Shown one piece after another: positions 40,936 to 49,352 of a stretch of 64,000 bases of DNA. Position numbers and translations under genes: made by a program. This DNA is from Tenacibaculum sp. SZ-18 (lineage in GTDB: Bacteria > Bacteroidota > Bacteroidia > Flavobacteriales > Flavobacteriaceae): assembly GCF_002813915.1 (NCBI RefSeq), contig NZ_CP019335.1, positions 1,843,777-1,907,776 on the forward strand, in the 5' to 3' direction. How positions within the stretch are numbered: the stretch's first letter is position 1; each line of letters starts with the position of its first letter. The notes under the pieces are model-generated. The model had not been told where the DNA came from. It was given only the letters and a program-made list of their open reading frames with translations, and searched no databases.

Positions 40936-43713
40936 TTATACAACCAAAAGCTTTTCCGAAGGCTTAAATTTAGTCAATACAATTCCTTTAACAGCAGCCT
41001 GATATTCCAGTAATGTTGGAGTTCTTCCTAAAATTGAAGATAATACAACTACCGGAGTTGAAGATAACAAAGATTCTCCTTTTTTCTCTTGTGAATCTCT
41101 TACAACACGACCTTGAAATAAACGAGTTGAAGTAGCCATTACAGTATCTCCTGGTTCAGCTTTTTCTTGGTTCCCCATACAAAGGTTACATCCTGGACGT
41201 TCTAAATATAATACGTTTTCGTATTTTGTTCGTGCTGTAGCCTTTGGTGCATCATCATCAAATACAAATCCAGAATACTTTGCTAGAACATCCCAATCGC
41301 CTTCTGCCTTCAACTCATCAACAATATTGTATGTTGGAGGTGCCACAACTAATGGAGCATTAAATTTAACTTCACCTTGTTGAGCTTCAATGTTCTTTAA
41401 CATCTGAGCTAAAATCTTCATATCGCCTTTGTGAATCATACATGATCCAACAAATCCTAAATCAACTTTCTTTGTTCCTCCGTAGAAAGATAAAGGTTGA
41501 ATATTATCATGGGTATAACGTTTAGAAACATCTTCGTTATTTACATCTGGATCAGCGATCATCGGCTCGACAACCTTATCCAAGTCAATAACAACTTCTG
41601 CATAATACTTAGCATCAGCATCAGGTCTTAAAGCAGATCTGCTTCCTGATTCTAATTCAGCAATACGATTGTTAGCTTTATCTACTAAACCTTGTAATAC
41701 TTTCTTTTCATTATCCATTCCTTTATCAATCATAATTTGGATACGATCTCTAGAAATTACTAATGATTCGATTAATGTTTCATCTTCTGAAATACAGATA
41801 GAGGCTTTAGCTTTCATTTCAGCAGTCCAATCTGTAAATGTAAAGGCTTGATCAGAAGTTAACGTACCGATGTGAACTTCAATAATTCTTCCTTGGAATA
41901 CATTCTCTCCTTCAAACTGATCTAACATTTGTTGTTGTGTAGCGTGAACCACATCACGGAAATCCATGTAAGGAACCATATCTCCTTTGAAAGTTACTTT
42001 AACTGACTCAGGAATTGGCATTGTTGCTTCACCTGTTGCTAATGCTAAAGCTACTGTTCCAGAATCTGCTCCGAAAGCAACACCTTTTGCCATTCTTGTA
42101 TGAGAATCTCCACCGATAATAACATCCCAATCATCAACAGCAATGTCGTTTAATACTTTGTGAATTACATCAGTCATTGCGTGATAAACTCCTTTAGGAT
42201 CACGTCCTGTGATTAAACCGAAGTCATTCATAAACTTCATTAATCTTGGAATGTTAGCCTTAGACTTGTCATCCCATACAGAAGCTGTGTGACATCCTGA
42301 TTGATACCCAGCATCTACAATTGGAGAAATAACAGTGGCTGCCATCATTTCTAACTCTTGAGAAGTCATTAATCCTGTAGTATCTTGAGATCCTACGATA
42401 TTAACTTCTACACGAGTATTTGATCCCGCATGTAATGTAACACCTGGAGTATTTCCAACAGCGTTTCTATTGAAAATTTTCTCTACAGCCGTCAATCCTT
42501 GACCTTCAATAGAAATTTCTTTAGAAGGAGCATATACTTGAGGAACATCAATTCCTAAAACTTTACAAGCAAAAGTTTGCAATTTCTTACCAAAAACTAC
42601 TGCGTAAGAACCTCCTGCTTTAATAAACTCCATCTTTTGAGGAGTTAATGCAGTTGAGATATCTTTTAATTCTTTATCTCCGTTGTATAATTTCTTTTCT
42701 TTAGTATTAATCGTAAGAACTGTACCAGTTTTAACAGAATACACCTCTTTTAATATTGGATCTCCTTCTTCATCAACGATAGTATTACCATTCTCGTCTT
42801 TCTGCTTCACCCAGTTTTTTAAATCAATTCCAATACCTCCAGTTACACCAACAGTAGTTAAGAAAATTGGAGCAATTCCATTTGTACCAGCAATTACCGG
42901 TGCTATATTGATAAAAGGTACATAAGGACTAGAAGGAATTCCTGTCCATAATGCAACGTTATTTACACCTGACATTCTAGAGGAACCAACTCCCATTGTT
43001 CCTTTCTCTGCAATTAGCATTACGCGTTTATCTGGATGTTGTTTCTGTAATGCTAACAATTCATTTTGCATTTCTTTATTATGCTCAAACATAGATTGAC
43101 CGTGTAACTCACGATCTGATCTTGAATGTGCATCTGCACCTGGTGAAAGTAAATCTGTAGAAATATCTCCAACACCTGCTATATAAGTTACAACTTCTAT
43201 TTTTTCATCAATCTCTGGTAACTTTGTAAAGAACTCAGCTTGTGCATAACTCTCTATAATTTCCCTAGCAATAGCACTTCCAGACTTCATTGCATCCTCG
43301 AGGCGTTCGGTATCAGCTTCATATAAAAACACTTGAGTCTTTAACACTTTTGCTGCTTCAATCGCAATTGTAGCATCATTACCTAATGCTAAATCTAAAA
43401 GTACATCAACAGAAGGACCTCCTTTCATATGAGATAACTGCTCAAAAGCAAACTCAGAAGAAATTTCTTCTACTACAGTTTCTCCTAAAATGATTTCTTT
43501 TAAAAACTTAGCTTTTACATCAGCAGCACTAGTTGTTCCTGGTAAAGTATTATATATAAAAAAATGAAGAGAATCTTTCCTTTCTGGATTGTTAGGATCT
43601 TTTATTTGTGCAATTACCTCACTTAATAATTCCGCTCCATCGATTGGTTTTGGATGTAAACCTTGACTTTTTCTCTCTTCAATTTCTTGAATGTAATCTT
43701 TGTAAGTGTTCAT
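40936..43713 (-). CDS. acnB: Aconitate hydratase B
   Basis: AcnB is the HEAT-like-domain aconitase. The 925 residues have an N-terminal helical domain (1-160, EEISSEFAFEQLSHMKGGPSVDVLL), then a swivel, then the cluster domain with GGDSHTRMAKGVAFGADSG, FVGSCMIHKGDMK and RPGCNLCMGNQEKAEPGDT, which supplies the three Cys ligands. Length agrees with the bacterial family (about 865 or more). It has its own terminator before acnA. In E. coli AcnB is the main TCA enzyme and AcnA the stress enzyme; whether that split holds here is inference. Confidence 0.96.
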   Translation of the reverse strand: MNTYKDYIQEIEERKSQGLHPKPIDGAELLSEVIAQIKDPNNPERKDSLHFFIYNTLPGTTSAADVKAKFLKEIILGETVVEEISSEFAFEQLSHMKGGPSVDVLLDLALGNDATIAIEAAKVLKTQVFLYEADTERLEDAMKSGSAIAREIIESYAQAEFFTKLPEIDEKIEVVTYIAGVGDISTDLLSPGADAHSRSDRELHGQSMFEHNKEMQNELLALQKQHPDKRVMLIAEKGTMGVGSSRMSGVNNVALWTGIPSSPYVPFINIAPVIAGTNGIAPIFLTTVGVTGGIGIDLKNWVKQKDENGNTIVDEEGDPILKEVYSVKTGTVLTINTKEKKLYNGDKELKDISTALTPQKMEFIKAGGSYAVVFGKKLQTFACKVLGIDVPQVYAPSKEISIEGQGLTAVEKIFNRNAVGNTPGVTLHAGSNTRVEVNIVGSQDTTGLMTSQELEMMAATVISPIVDAGYQSGCHTASVWDDKSKANIPRLMKFMNDFGLITGRDPKGVYHAMTDVIHKVLNDIAVDDWDVIIGGDSHTRMAKGVAFGADSGTVALALATGEATMPIPESVKVTFKGDMVPYMDFRDVVHATQQQMLDQFEGENVFQGRIIEVHIGTLTSDQAFTFTDWTAEMKAKASICISEDETLIESLVISRDRIQIMIDKGMDNEKKVLQGLVDKANNRIAELESGSRSALRPDADAKYYAEVVIDLDKVVEPMIADPDVNNEDVSKRYTHDNIQPLSFYGGTKKVDLGFVGSCMIHKGDMKILAQMLKNIEAQQGEVKFNAPLVVAPPTYNIVDELKAEGDWDVLAKYSGFVFDDDAPKATARTKYENVLYLERPGCNLCMGNQEKAEPGDTVMATSTRLFQGRVVRDSQEKKGESLLSSTPVVVLSSILGRTPTLLEYQAAVKGIVLTKFKPSEKLLVV

Positions 43714-43976
43714 AAATCTTTTTAATATTAGTGGCTATTGTGAAATTGTTTTCGTCAATATCAGCCAGGCAAAAGTACGACTTTAGCTAATATTTCGAAA
43801 ATAAACAATGAAACTTCAAAAAAAGTAAACATTCAATAGTTAAAACAGTTAATTTCAATAAAAAACCCATTTTACAACATTAAAAAAGTTAAAATATTAG
43901 TAATTTTACAATTATGACAGAGCTTTACTACTGAGTAATTACTTAAACTGATTCTAAATAAGGATGATAAGTAAAA

Positions 43977-44279
43977 AAGCAGATCAATAAGCCGGATTCT
44001 GTAACTTAAAAAGTTCTTATCATTTATCTAGGTTTATGATTACTCATAAAATCTATCTGCCTACCCCTTAGAATCGCGCGAGTAGCACTCGAGCTCTAAT
44101 ATACGTGGCATTGCACCGCATAGAGTTTACCTGATTTCACTACAGCATTACCTGTACATTCTTTCTGTTGCACTTGTCCTCAGTTTACACTGGACGGATG
44201 TTATCCGCTATACTTACTCTTTGGTGTCCGGACTTTCCTCTAAAGTTTAGTAACTCTAGCGATAAGACTGATCTGCTTA
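43977..44279 (-). ncRNA. rnpB: RNase P RNA, class A
   Basis: The minus strand has the universal RNase P RNA signatures: GAGGAAAGTCCGGAC near the 5' end (44244-44230) and ACAGAATCCGGCTTAT near the 3' end (44002-43987), with AGCAGATCA at the 5' end pairing TGATCTGCT at the 3' end as helix P1. The length of about 300 bases fits a compact bacterial A-type RNA. It matures tRNA 5' ends together with RnpA. Located between acnB and dnaJ; boundaries are set by P1 and may be off by a few bases. Confidence 0.95.
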
Positions 44280-44299
44280 ATATTTTAAAAATTTCTTTA

Positions 44300-44330
44300 T
44301 AAAAAAACCCACTCAAAGATTGAGTGGGAA
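44300..44330 (-). terminator. Terminator of the grpE-dnaJ operon
   Basis: Stem CCCACTCAA / TTGAGTGGG (44328-44320 with 44316-44308), loop of three, followed by seven T on the minus strand. It lies about 100 bases past dnaJ and just before rnpB. Confidence 0.85.
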
Positions 44331-44433
44331 AATTGCTATGAAAAAGAAAAAGTATCTAGAACGTCTTCTAGATGGAACAAATATATTATATTTTTTCCAT
44401 GTGACAATAAAAAATAGAAAAAACTTTGAATTT

Positions 44434-45558
44434 TTATGAAAACATATCTTTAACCTTTTCGAAGAATGATTTATCCGATTTTTGAGGATTAGGAGAAAAA
44501 TTATCATCTCCTAACATTGATTCAAAAAACTTCCTTTGTTCTTTATTCAATTCCTGAGGTGTCCATACATTAATATGAATCAGAAAATCACCATTTCCAT
44601 ACCTTTCAATACTTGGTAATCCTTTTCCTTTTAATCTTAAAATTTTTCCAGATTGTGTTCCTGCATCAATTTTAATTTTAACTTTTCCAGTAACTGTATC
44701 TATCTCTTTTGAAGTTCCTAAAACAGCTTCTGAAAAGTTTATATACAAATCGTAATGAATATTACTACCTTCTCTTTTCAAACTTTCATGTTGAACTTCT
44801 TCAATGAGTACTAGCAAATCTCCTGGAATAGAGTTTTTTCCTGGTGCTTCATTTCCTTTTCCTCCTACTTTGAGTTGTACTCCTTCAGTTACTCCTTCAG
44901 GAATATTAATTGAAACTGTTTCCTCTCTCATTACCATTCCCTGTGAATCCGCCTCACTTGGTCTTTTATCAATAATTTCTCCTGCTCCTTGACAAGAACT
45001 ACAAGTAGTAGCAGTTTGCATTCTTCCTAAAATGGTATTCGTAACTCTCATAACTTGACCTGACCCATTACAAGTTGGACAAGTTTTATATGTAACTCCG
45101 TCAGCTTGAACTTTACGTCTTACTTTTACTTTCTTTTCAACACCTTTGGCTATTTCTTCTAAAGTAAGTTTTACTCTTATTCGTAAGTTACCTCCTTTAA
45201 CTCTAGCTTGACGGCGACCTCCGCCACCAAAACCACCAAAGCCGCCTCCAAAGGCACCTCCAAAAATATCACCGAACTGACTGAATATGTCATCCATATT
45301 CATACCACCGCCGCCGCCGAAGCCGCCATTGCCTTCAAATGCAGCATGTCCGAATTGATCATAACGTGCTTTTTTCTGCTCATCACTTAAAACTTCGTAA
45401 GCTTCAGCACACAACTTAAATTTCTCTTCAGCCTCTTTGTTATCAGGGTTTTTATCAGGATGATATTTGATTGCCATCTTACGATACGCTTTCTTTATTT
45501 CCGACTGATTAGCGGACTTAGAAACTCCTAATATTTCGTAATAATCTTGTTTTGCCAT
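44434..45558 (-). CDS. dnaJ: Chaperone DnaJ with half-size zinc domain
   Basis: DnaJ delivers unfolded clients to DnaK and stimulates its ATPase. The 374 residues have a J domain with HPD at 33-35 and a Gly/Phe-rich linker (75-115). The zinc region keeps only two of the usual four CxxCxGxG repeats: CPTCNGSG (160-167) and CSSCQGAG (186-193). The first and fourth repeats are replaced by sequence without cysteine. This keeps one zinc site, which corresponds to the second centre in E. coli, and loses the other. C-terminal domains are normal ([26 protein letters not shown]). It is co-transcribed with grpE. Confidence 0.96.
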   Translation of the reverse strand: MAKQDYYEILGVSKSANQSEIKKAYRKMAIKYHPDKNPDNKEAEEKFKLCAEAYEVLSDEQKKARYDQFGHAAFEGNGGFGGGGGMNMDDIFSQFGDIFGGAFGGGFGGFGGGGRRQARVKGGNLRIRVKLTLEEIAKGVEKKVKVRRKVQADGVTYKTCPTCNGSGQVMRVTNTILGRMQTATTCSSCQGAGEIIDKRPSEADSQGMVMREETVSINIPEGVTEGVQLKVGGKGNEAPGKNSIPGDLLVLIEEVQHESLKREGSNIHYDLYINFSEAVLGTSKEIDTVTGKVKIKIDAGTQSGKILRLKGKGLPSIERYGNGDFLIHINVWTPQELNKEQRKFFESMLGDDNFSPNPQKSDKSFFEKVKDMFS

Positions 45559-45634
45559 GTTTTTTAATTCTCAATGATCAATTTGCCGTTAAACACTTGT
45601 TAGGTATTTAATAATCAATATACATTGTTTATCT

Positions 45635-46198
45635 TTATGATTGAGCCACTACCACTTTTGGGTGACGAATAATTTTATCTCCTAATTTGTATCCCTTCTC
45701 TACACAATCAATAATCTTTCCTTTTAAATCTTCTGATGGCGCAAGAATTTGAGTGATTGCCTCATGTGTATCCGCATCAAAAACATCACCTTGATTAACC
45801 TCAATAGAAACTAGACCTTTTTGCTCAAGAGTTTTAAGCAATTTTTGGTAAATCAATAACACACCTTTTCTTAATTCCTCTGCCTCTTTATCATCTTCAA
45901 TATGTGTCAGAGCTCTTTCAAAATCATCCAAAATTGGCAGTAAAACTGTCATTAATTCTTGATTTGCGGTTTTAAACAACTCAATTCTTTCCTTAGTTGT
46001 TCGTTTTTTATAATTTTCGAACTCCGCAAAAAGACGTAAATATCTATCTTTTTCTACTTGAATTAATTCCTCAGTAGTAGGTTCATCTTTCTTTGAATTT
46101 TTACCTTCTGCTTCTGCTCCTTCAGGCTTTACCTTCAAATCATCATTCTCAATAGCATCTTTTATTTCGTCTTCCTTAGTATATTCGTCTTTACTCAT
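45635..46198 (-). CDS. grpE: Nucleotide exchange factor GrpE
   Basis: GrpE releases ADP from DnaK. The 187 residues begin MSKDEYTKEDEIKDAIEND, a disordered acidic start. A long coiled coil follows (ERDRYLRLFAEFENYKKRTTKERIEL-like VEKDRYLRLFAEFENYKKRT), then the beta domain with FDADTHEAITQ, GKIIDCVEKGYKLGDKIIRHPKVVVAQ. I chose ATG 46198 because the upstream extension to 46255 is hydrophobic and atypical. dnaJ starts 76 bases downstream, so they likely form one transcript; a heat-shock operator is not visible. Confidence 0.95.
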   Translation of the reverse strand: MSKDEYTKEDEIKDAIENDDLKVKPEGAEAEGKNSKKDEPTTEELIQVEKDRYLRLFAEFENYKKRTTKERIELFKTANQELMTVLLPILDDFERALTHIEDDKEAEELRKGVLLIYQKLLKTLEQKGLVSIEVNQGDVFDADTHEAITQILAPSEDLKGKIIDCVEKGYKLGDKIIRHPKVVVAQS

Positions 46199-46381
46199 TG
46201 TAAATAATTTCTTTGTATTTATCTCAATCATAGTTAGCAAGAATACTGCCAACACCCAATTAATGTCATATTGACATTTTAAAAAAATGATATCCGTTAA
46301 TTTTCACGTATGGCCATTTTATAGGATTCTTTGTTTTTTTTTTAGTAAATTGTACATCAATTAAATAAAACACCCCTAATT

Positions 46382-46888
46382 ATGAAAACAACTTTTTCAA
46401 AAGTTTTTGCAGCAAGTTTAATGTTAATTATTATTTCATGTAAGAAAAATCCTGCTGAAAGTCCTGAACATAAAGCTTTAGTAGCGGAACATGAAACAAT
46501 GATGAAAACCCATGAAGAACTTGAAAAAAATCATTCCGAAATGAGTGACGATCATGGAAAAATGATTAGCGCTCACAAGGACACGGAAAATGATTCTCTT
46601 CATTTGGCTAACGAAAAGAAGCATGCCACAATACTTAACTCACACTCAACACTTGTTGAAAAACATAAAGCGTTAATTGCTGACCATAAAGCGCTGGAAG
46701 AAAAACACGCTTCAGGGAAAATTAGTCTTGAGGAAATGACTAAAGATCATGAAGAATTAAAGAAACAACATTTAGAAATGATTGATGAACATAAGAAGAT
46801 GCTAAAAGATCATGAAATGATAAAGTCTGAAGATTCTAAAATGTTGGAAGAACACAAAAAGGAAGAGTCTGACACTACAAAAAAATAG
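46382..46888 (+). CDS. Histidine-heptad coiled-coil lipoprotein
   Basis: The 168 residues begin with a lipoprotein signal (MKTTFSKVFAASLMLIIISC, Cys20). The rest is one Lys/Glu-rich helix with His at residues 30, 37, 44, 51, 58 and 65, then 74, 81, 88, 95, 102 and 109, then 123, 130, 137, 144 and 158. Every gap is 7 or 14 except one of 9 between 65 and 74. Seventeen His thus sit on one heptad position of a predicted coiled coil, alternating with EH, DH or KH pairs. Metal binding, buffering or coiled-coil pH sensing are possible; I recognise no named family. It is monocistronic with its own terminator and diverges from grpE. Confidence 0.82.
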   Translation: MKTTFSKVFAASLMLIIISCKKNPAESPEHKALVAEHETMMKTHEELEKNHSEMSDDHGKMISAHKDTENDSLHLANEKKHATILNSHSTLVEKHKALIADHKALEEKHASGKISLEEMTKDHEELKKQHLEMIDEHKKMLKDHEMIKSEDSKMLEEHKKEESDTTKK

Positions 46889-46912
46889 AAAATTTTACTT
46901 TTAAAGTTTTAC

Positions 46913-46942
46913 AAGCGACCTAATATTTGGGTCGTTTTTTTT
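46913..46942 (+). terminator. Terminator after the histidine-heptad gene
   Basis: A short stem CGACC / GGTCG (46916-46920 with 46930-46934) precedes eight T. Stem strength is modest. Confidence 0.7.
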
Positions 46943-47044
46943 AACATTTAATTTAAATGCATGTCATTTTTGTAAGACTTTACATCAGTACTTTTACATA
47001 AGTTAAATCAAATATTAATTTTAAAAAGTACCTTTTTGGAAATT

Positions 47045-47248
47045 ATGAAAAAATCATTTTTAAATGTTTCGGGTGCTACTTTATTAAGTAAAGCACAACA
47101 ACAAGAAGTTAACGGTGGAATCGATTTAATCGGTTATGGAGATTTAAGTAAATGCGGATGTGATTGCGCAGGAAGAGTTACTGGTCCATTATACTGCCAT
47201 AAACTTATGGCCTGTCCTCAGGTTTACACTTGTGAAGAAACAATGTAA
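47045..47248 (+). CDS. Double-glycine leader, six-cysteine small peptide
   Basis: The 67-residue peptide starts at ATG 47045 (MKKSFLNVSGATLLSKAQQQ), not the upstream TTG. The N-terminal 25 residues look like a GG-type leader: LSKAQQQEVNGG ends with Gly24-Gly25, as in bacteriocin and peptide-natural-product precursors exported by C39-peptidase ABC transporters. The core of 42 residues carries six Cys (37, 39, 41, 51, 57, 63) including CGCDC. No transporter, modification enzyme or immunity gene is next to it, so any partner must be elsewhere. It could instead be a structural Cys-rich peptide. A strong bidirectional terminator follows. Confidence 0.7.
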   Translation: MKKSFLNVSGATLLSKAQQQEVNGGIDLIGYGDLSKCGCDCAGRVTGPLYCHKLMACPQVYTCEETM

Positions 47249-47267
47249 AAAGTAAACTTTACAAACA

Positions 47268-47300
47268 AAAAAGGCATCTGTAAAAAACAGATGCCTTTTC
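47268..47300. terminator. Bidirectional terminator between the Cys-rich peptide gene and murA
   Basis: A 12-bp stem AAAAGGCATCTG / CAGATGCCTTTT (47269-47280 with 47288-47299) has T-runs on both strands. It serves the peptide gene (plus) and murA (minus). Confidence 0.85.
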
Positions 47301-47320
47301 TTTCTTTATGATTAATTTAA

Positions 47321-48634
47321 TTAATCTTCTATTCTTTCAATTTTTGCTCCTAAAGCTTGAAGTCTTGGAACAATTCTTTCGTATCCTCTATCAATTTGCT
47401 CTATATTATTAATAATACTTGTTCCTTTGGCAGATAAAGCTGCAATTAATAATGAAATTCCTGCCCTGATATCAGGTGACGTCATTTTCGTTGCTTTTAA
47501 CTGACTTTCGAAATCATGACCAATAACGGTTGCTCTATGTGGATCACATAATATTACTTTTGCTCCCATATCGATTAACTTATCTACAAAAAACAATCTA
47601 CTTTCAAACATTTTTTGATGGATTAATACTGTTCCTTTAGCTTGAGTAGCAACCACTAAAACAATACTTAATAAGTCAGGAGTAAATCCAGGCCAAGGAG
47701 CATCTGCAACAGTTAAAACAGAACCATCAATATAATTTTGGATTTCGTAGCTTTCCTGTTCAGCGATATAAATATCATCACCTTTCTTCTCTAGATTAAT
47801 TCCAAGTTTTCTAAATACATTAGGAATCTGACCTAAATCTTTCCAACTTACATCTTTGATTGTTAGTTCAGATTTTGTCATAGCAGCCATACCTATCCAA
47901 CTACCTATTTCAATCATATCTGGTAAAATTCTATGCTCGCATCCAGCTAAACTCTCAACACCTTCAATAGTTAATAAATTCGAACCAACACCAGAAATTT
48001 TTGCTCCCATGCTATTCAACATTTTAGAAAGTTGTTGAATATACGGTTCACAAGCTGCGTTATAAATAGTTGTCGTTCCTTTAGCCAAAACAGCAGCCAT
48101 AATTATATTAGCTGTTCCTGTTACCGAGGCTTCATCTAGTAACATGTCGGTTCCTGTTAAACCGTTAAAAGCTTCCACTCCGTAAAAGTACTCTTCTTTG
48201 TTATAGCGGAATTTTGCTCCCAAATTAATAAACCCTTCAAAGTGTGTATCTAAACGACGTCTACCTATTTTATCTCCACCAGGACGAGGAATATATCCTT
48301 TTCCGAAACGAGCTAACAATGGACCAACAATCATAATTGATCCTCTTAAAGAACTTCCATCTCTTTTAAATTCAGAACTTTCTAAATAGTCTAATTTTAT
48401 TTCATCTGATTGAAAACTATATGAATTATCACCAAGTTTTTTTACCTTAACCCCCAATTCACCTAAAATAAAAATCAATTTATTTACATCAATAATATCT
48501 GGAATATTATTGATCACAACTTTTTCAGGAGTTAATAAAACAGCACATATTACTTGTAAAGCTTCATTTTTTGCACCTTGCGGAGTAATTTTTCCCTTCA
48601 GCTTATGTCCTCCTTCAATTTTAAATGATGCCAT
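47321..48634 (-). CDS. murA: UDP-GlcNAc 1-carboxyvinyltransferase with Asp at the catalytic loop
   Basis: MurA catalyses the first committed step of peptidoglycan synthesis from UDP-GlcNAc and PEP. The 437 residues contain GAKNEAL (Lys22, Asn23), RPGGDKIGRRRLDTHFEGF, and LTVADAPWPGFTPDLL. At the position of the fosfomycin-alkylated Cys115 of E. coli (GGC) the sequence reads GGD, Asp121. Family knowledge says the Asp form is active and intrinsically insensitive to fosfomycin. The gene begins one base after the DUF4290 gene, a pairing common in Bacteroidota. Confidence 0.96.
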   Translation of the reverse strand: MASFKIEGGHKLKGKITPQGAKNEALQVICAVLLTPEKVVINNIPDIIDVNKLIFILGELGVKVKKLGDNSYSFQSDEIKLDYLESSEFKRDGSSLRGSIMIVGPLLARFGKGYIPRPGGDKIGRRRLDTHFEGFINLGAKFRYNKEEYFYGVEAFNGLTGTDMLLDEASVTGTANIIMAAVLAKGTTTIYNAACEPYIQQLSKMLNSMGAKISGVGSNLLTIEGVESLAGCEHRILPDMIEIGSWIGMAAMTKSELTIKDVSWKDLGQIPNVFRKLGINLEKKGDDIYIAEQESYEIQNYIDGSVLTVADAPWPGFTPDLLSIVLVVATQAKGTVLIHQKMFESRLFFVDKLIDMGAKVILCDPHRATVIGHDFESQLKATKMTSPDIRAGISLLIAALSAKGTSIINNIEQIDRGYERIVPRLQALGAKIERIED

Positions 48635-49270
48635 TTATTTTTTTCTGTTTTTAGAATTTTTATTTGTTGTTTTTTTCTTTCCCTGAGATGTTCTTGTTCT
48701 TTGAATACTTTTTGCATCTACTAACTCTCCATCTCTTCCTTTGAAATTAATTTTTCCATCAGTTAACTCATATAAATGATCAAAAATAACATCATCATCT
48801 ACATTATCCTTATTCCAATTTAAATAGCACTTTTTCATATGATTTGCTATTGTAAAAGCCAAAGCTTCTTTCATCTCACCTTCTTCCCAAGTTAATGCAA
48901 CATCAATCATTGTTTGAATATTTGTTCCATAAAAACGATATTTCGATGCGGATTTCGGATATGGTAAAGGTTGTGGCTTCTCTCTTAATTCTTCTTGGGA
49001 TGGCTGTTCATAGGGGGAATCAACATCTAATTTAAAATCAGACATGATGTGTAGTTGATCCCATAATTTATGCTTAAAATCTGGAACATCTCTTAAATGA
49101 GGTTGCAAATTACCCATTACATCGATAATTGCTTTTGCCATTGTGTTTCTTTCTTCCTTTGAAGGTAGACTTACACAATGATCTACCAATTTTTGTATGT
49201 GCCTCCCATATTCTGGGATAATTAGTTTTGTTCTTCCTGAATTATATTCTAAATCAAACGTCATATTCAT
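48635..49270 (-). CDS. DUF4290 family protein
   Basis: The 211 residues match DUF4290: FDLEYNSGRTKLIIPEYGRHIQKLVDHCVSLPSKEERN, VMGNLQPHLRDVPDFKHKLWDQLHIMSDF and a helical middle. The C-terminal 30 residues are Lys/Arg/Asn/Thr-rich and probably disordered. Function is unknown; it is regularly encoded just upstream of murA in this phylum, hinting at a cell-envelope role. ATG 49264 (MTFDLEY) is an equally good start. Confidence 0.88.
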   Translation of the reverse strand: MNMTFDLEYNSGRTKLIIPEYGRHIQKLVDHCVSLPSKEERNTMAKAIIDVMGNLQPHLRDVPDFKHKLWDQLHIMSDFKLDVDSPYEQPSQEELREKPQPLPYPKSASKYRFYGTNIQTMIDVALTWEEGEMKEALAFTIANHMKKCYLNWNKDNVDDDVIFDHLYELTDGKINFKGRDGELVDAKSIQRTRTSQGKKKTTNKNSKNRKK

Positions 49271-49352
49271 TTTTATTTATTGCAAAGTAAGGATTAATTA
49301 TTAGTTATTACTTATGGTTGATTACTTATCTTTTTCAAACCTTTTAATACAA

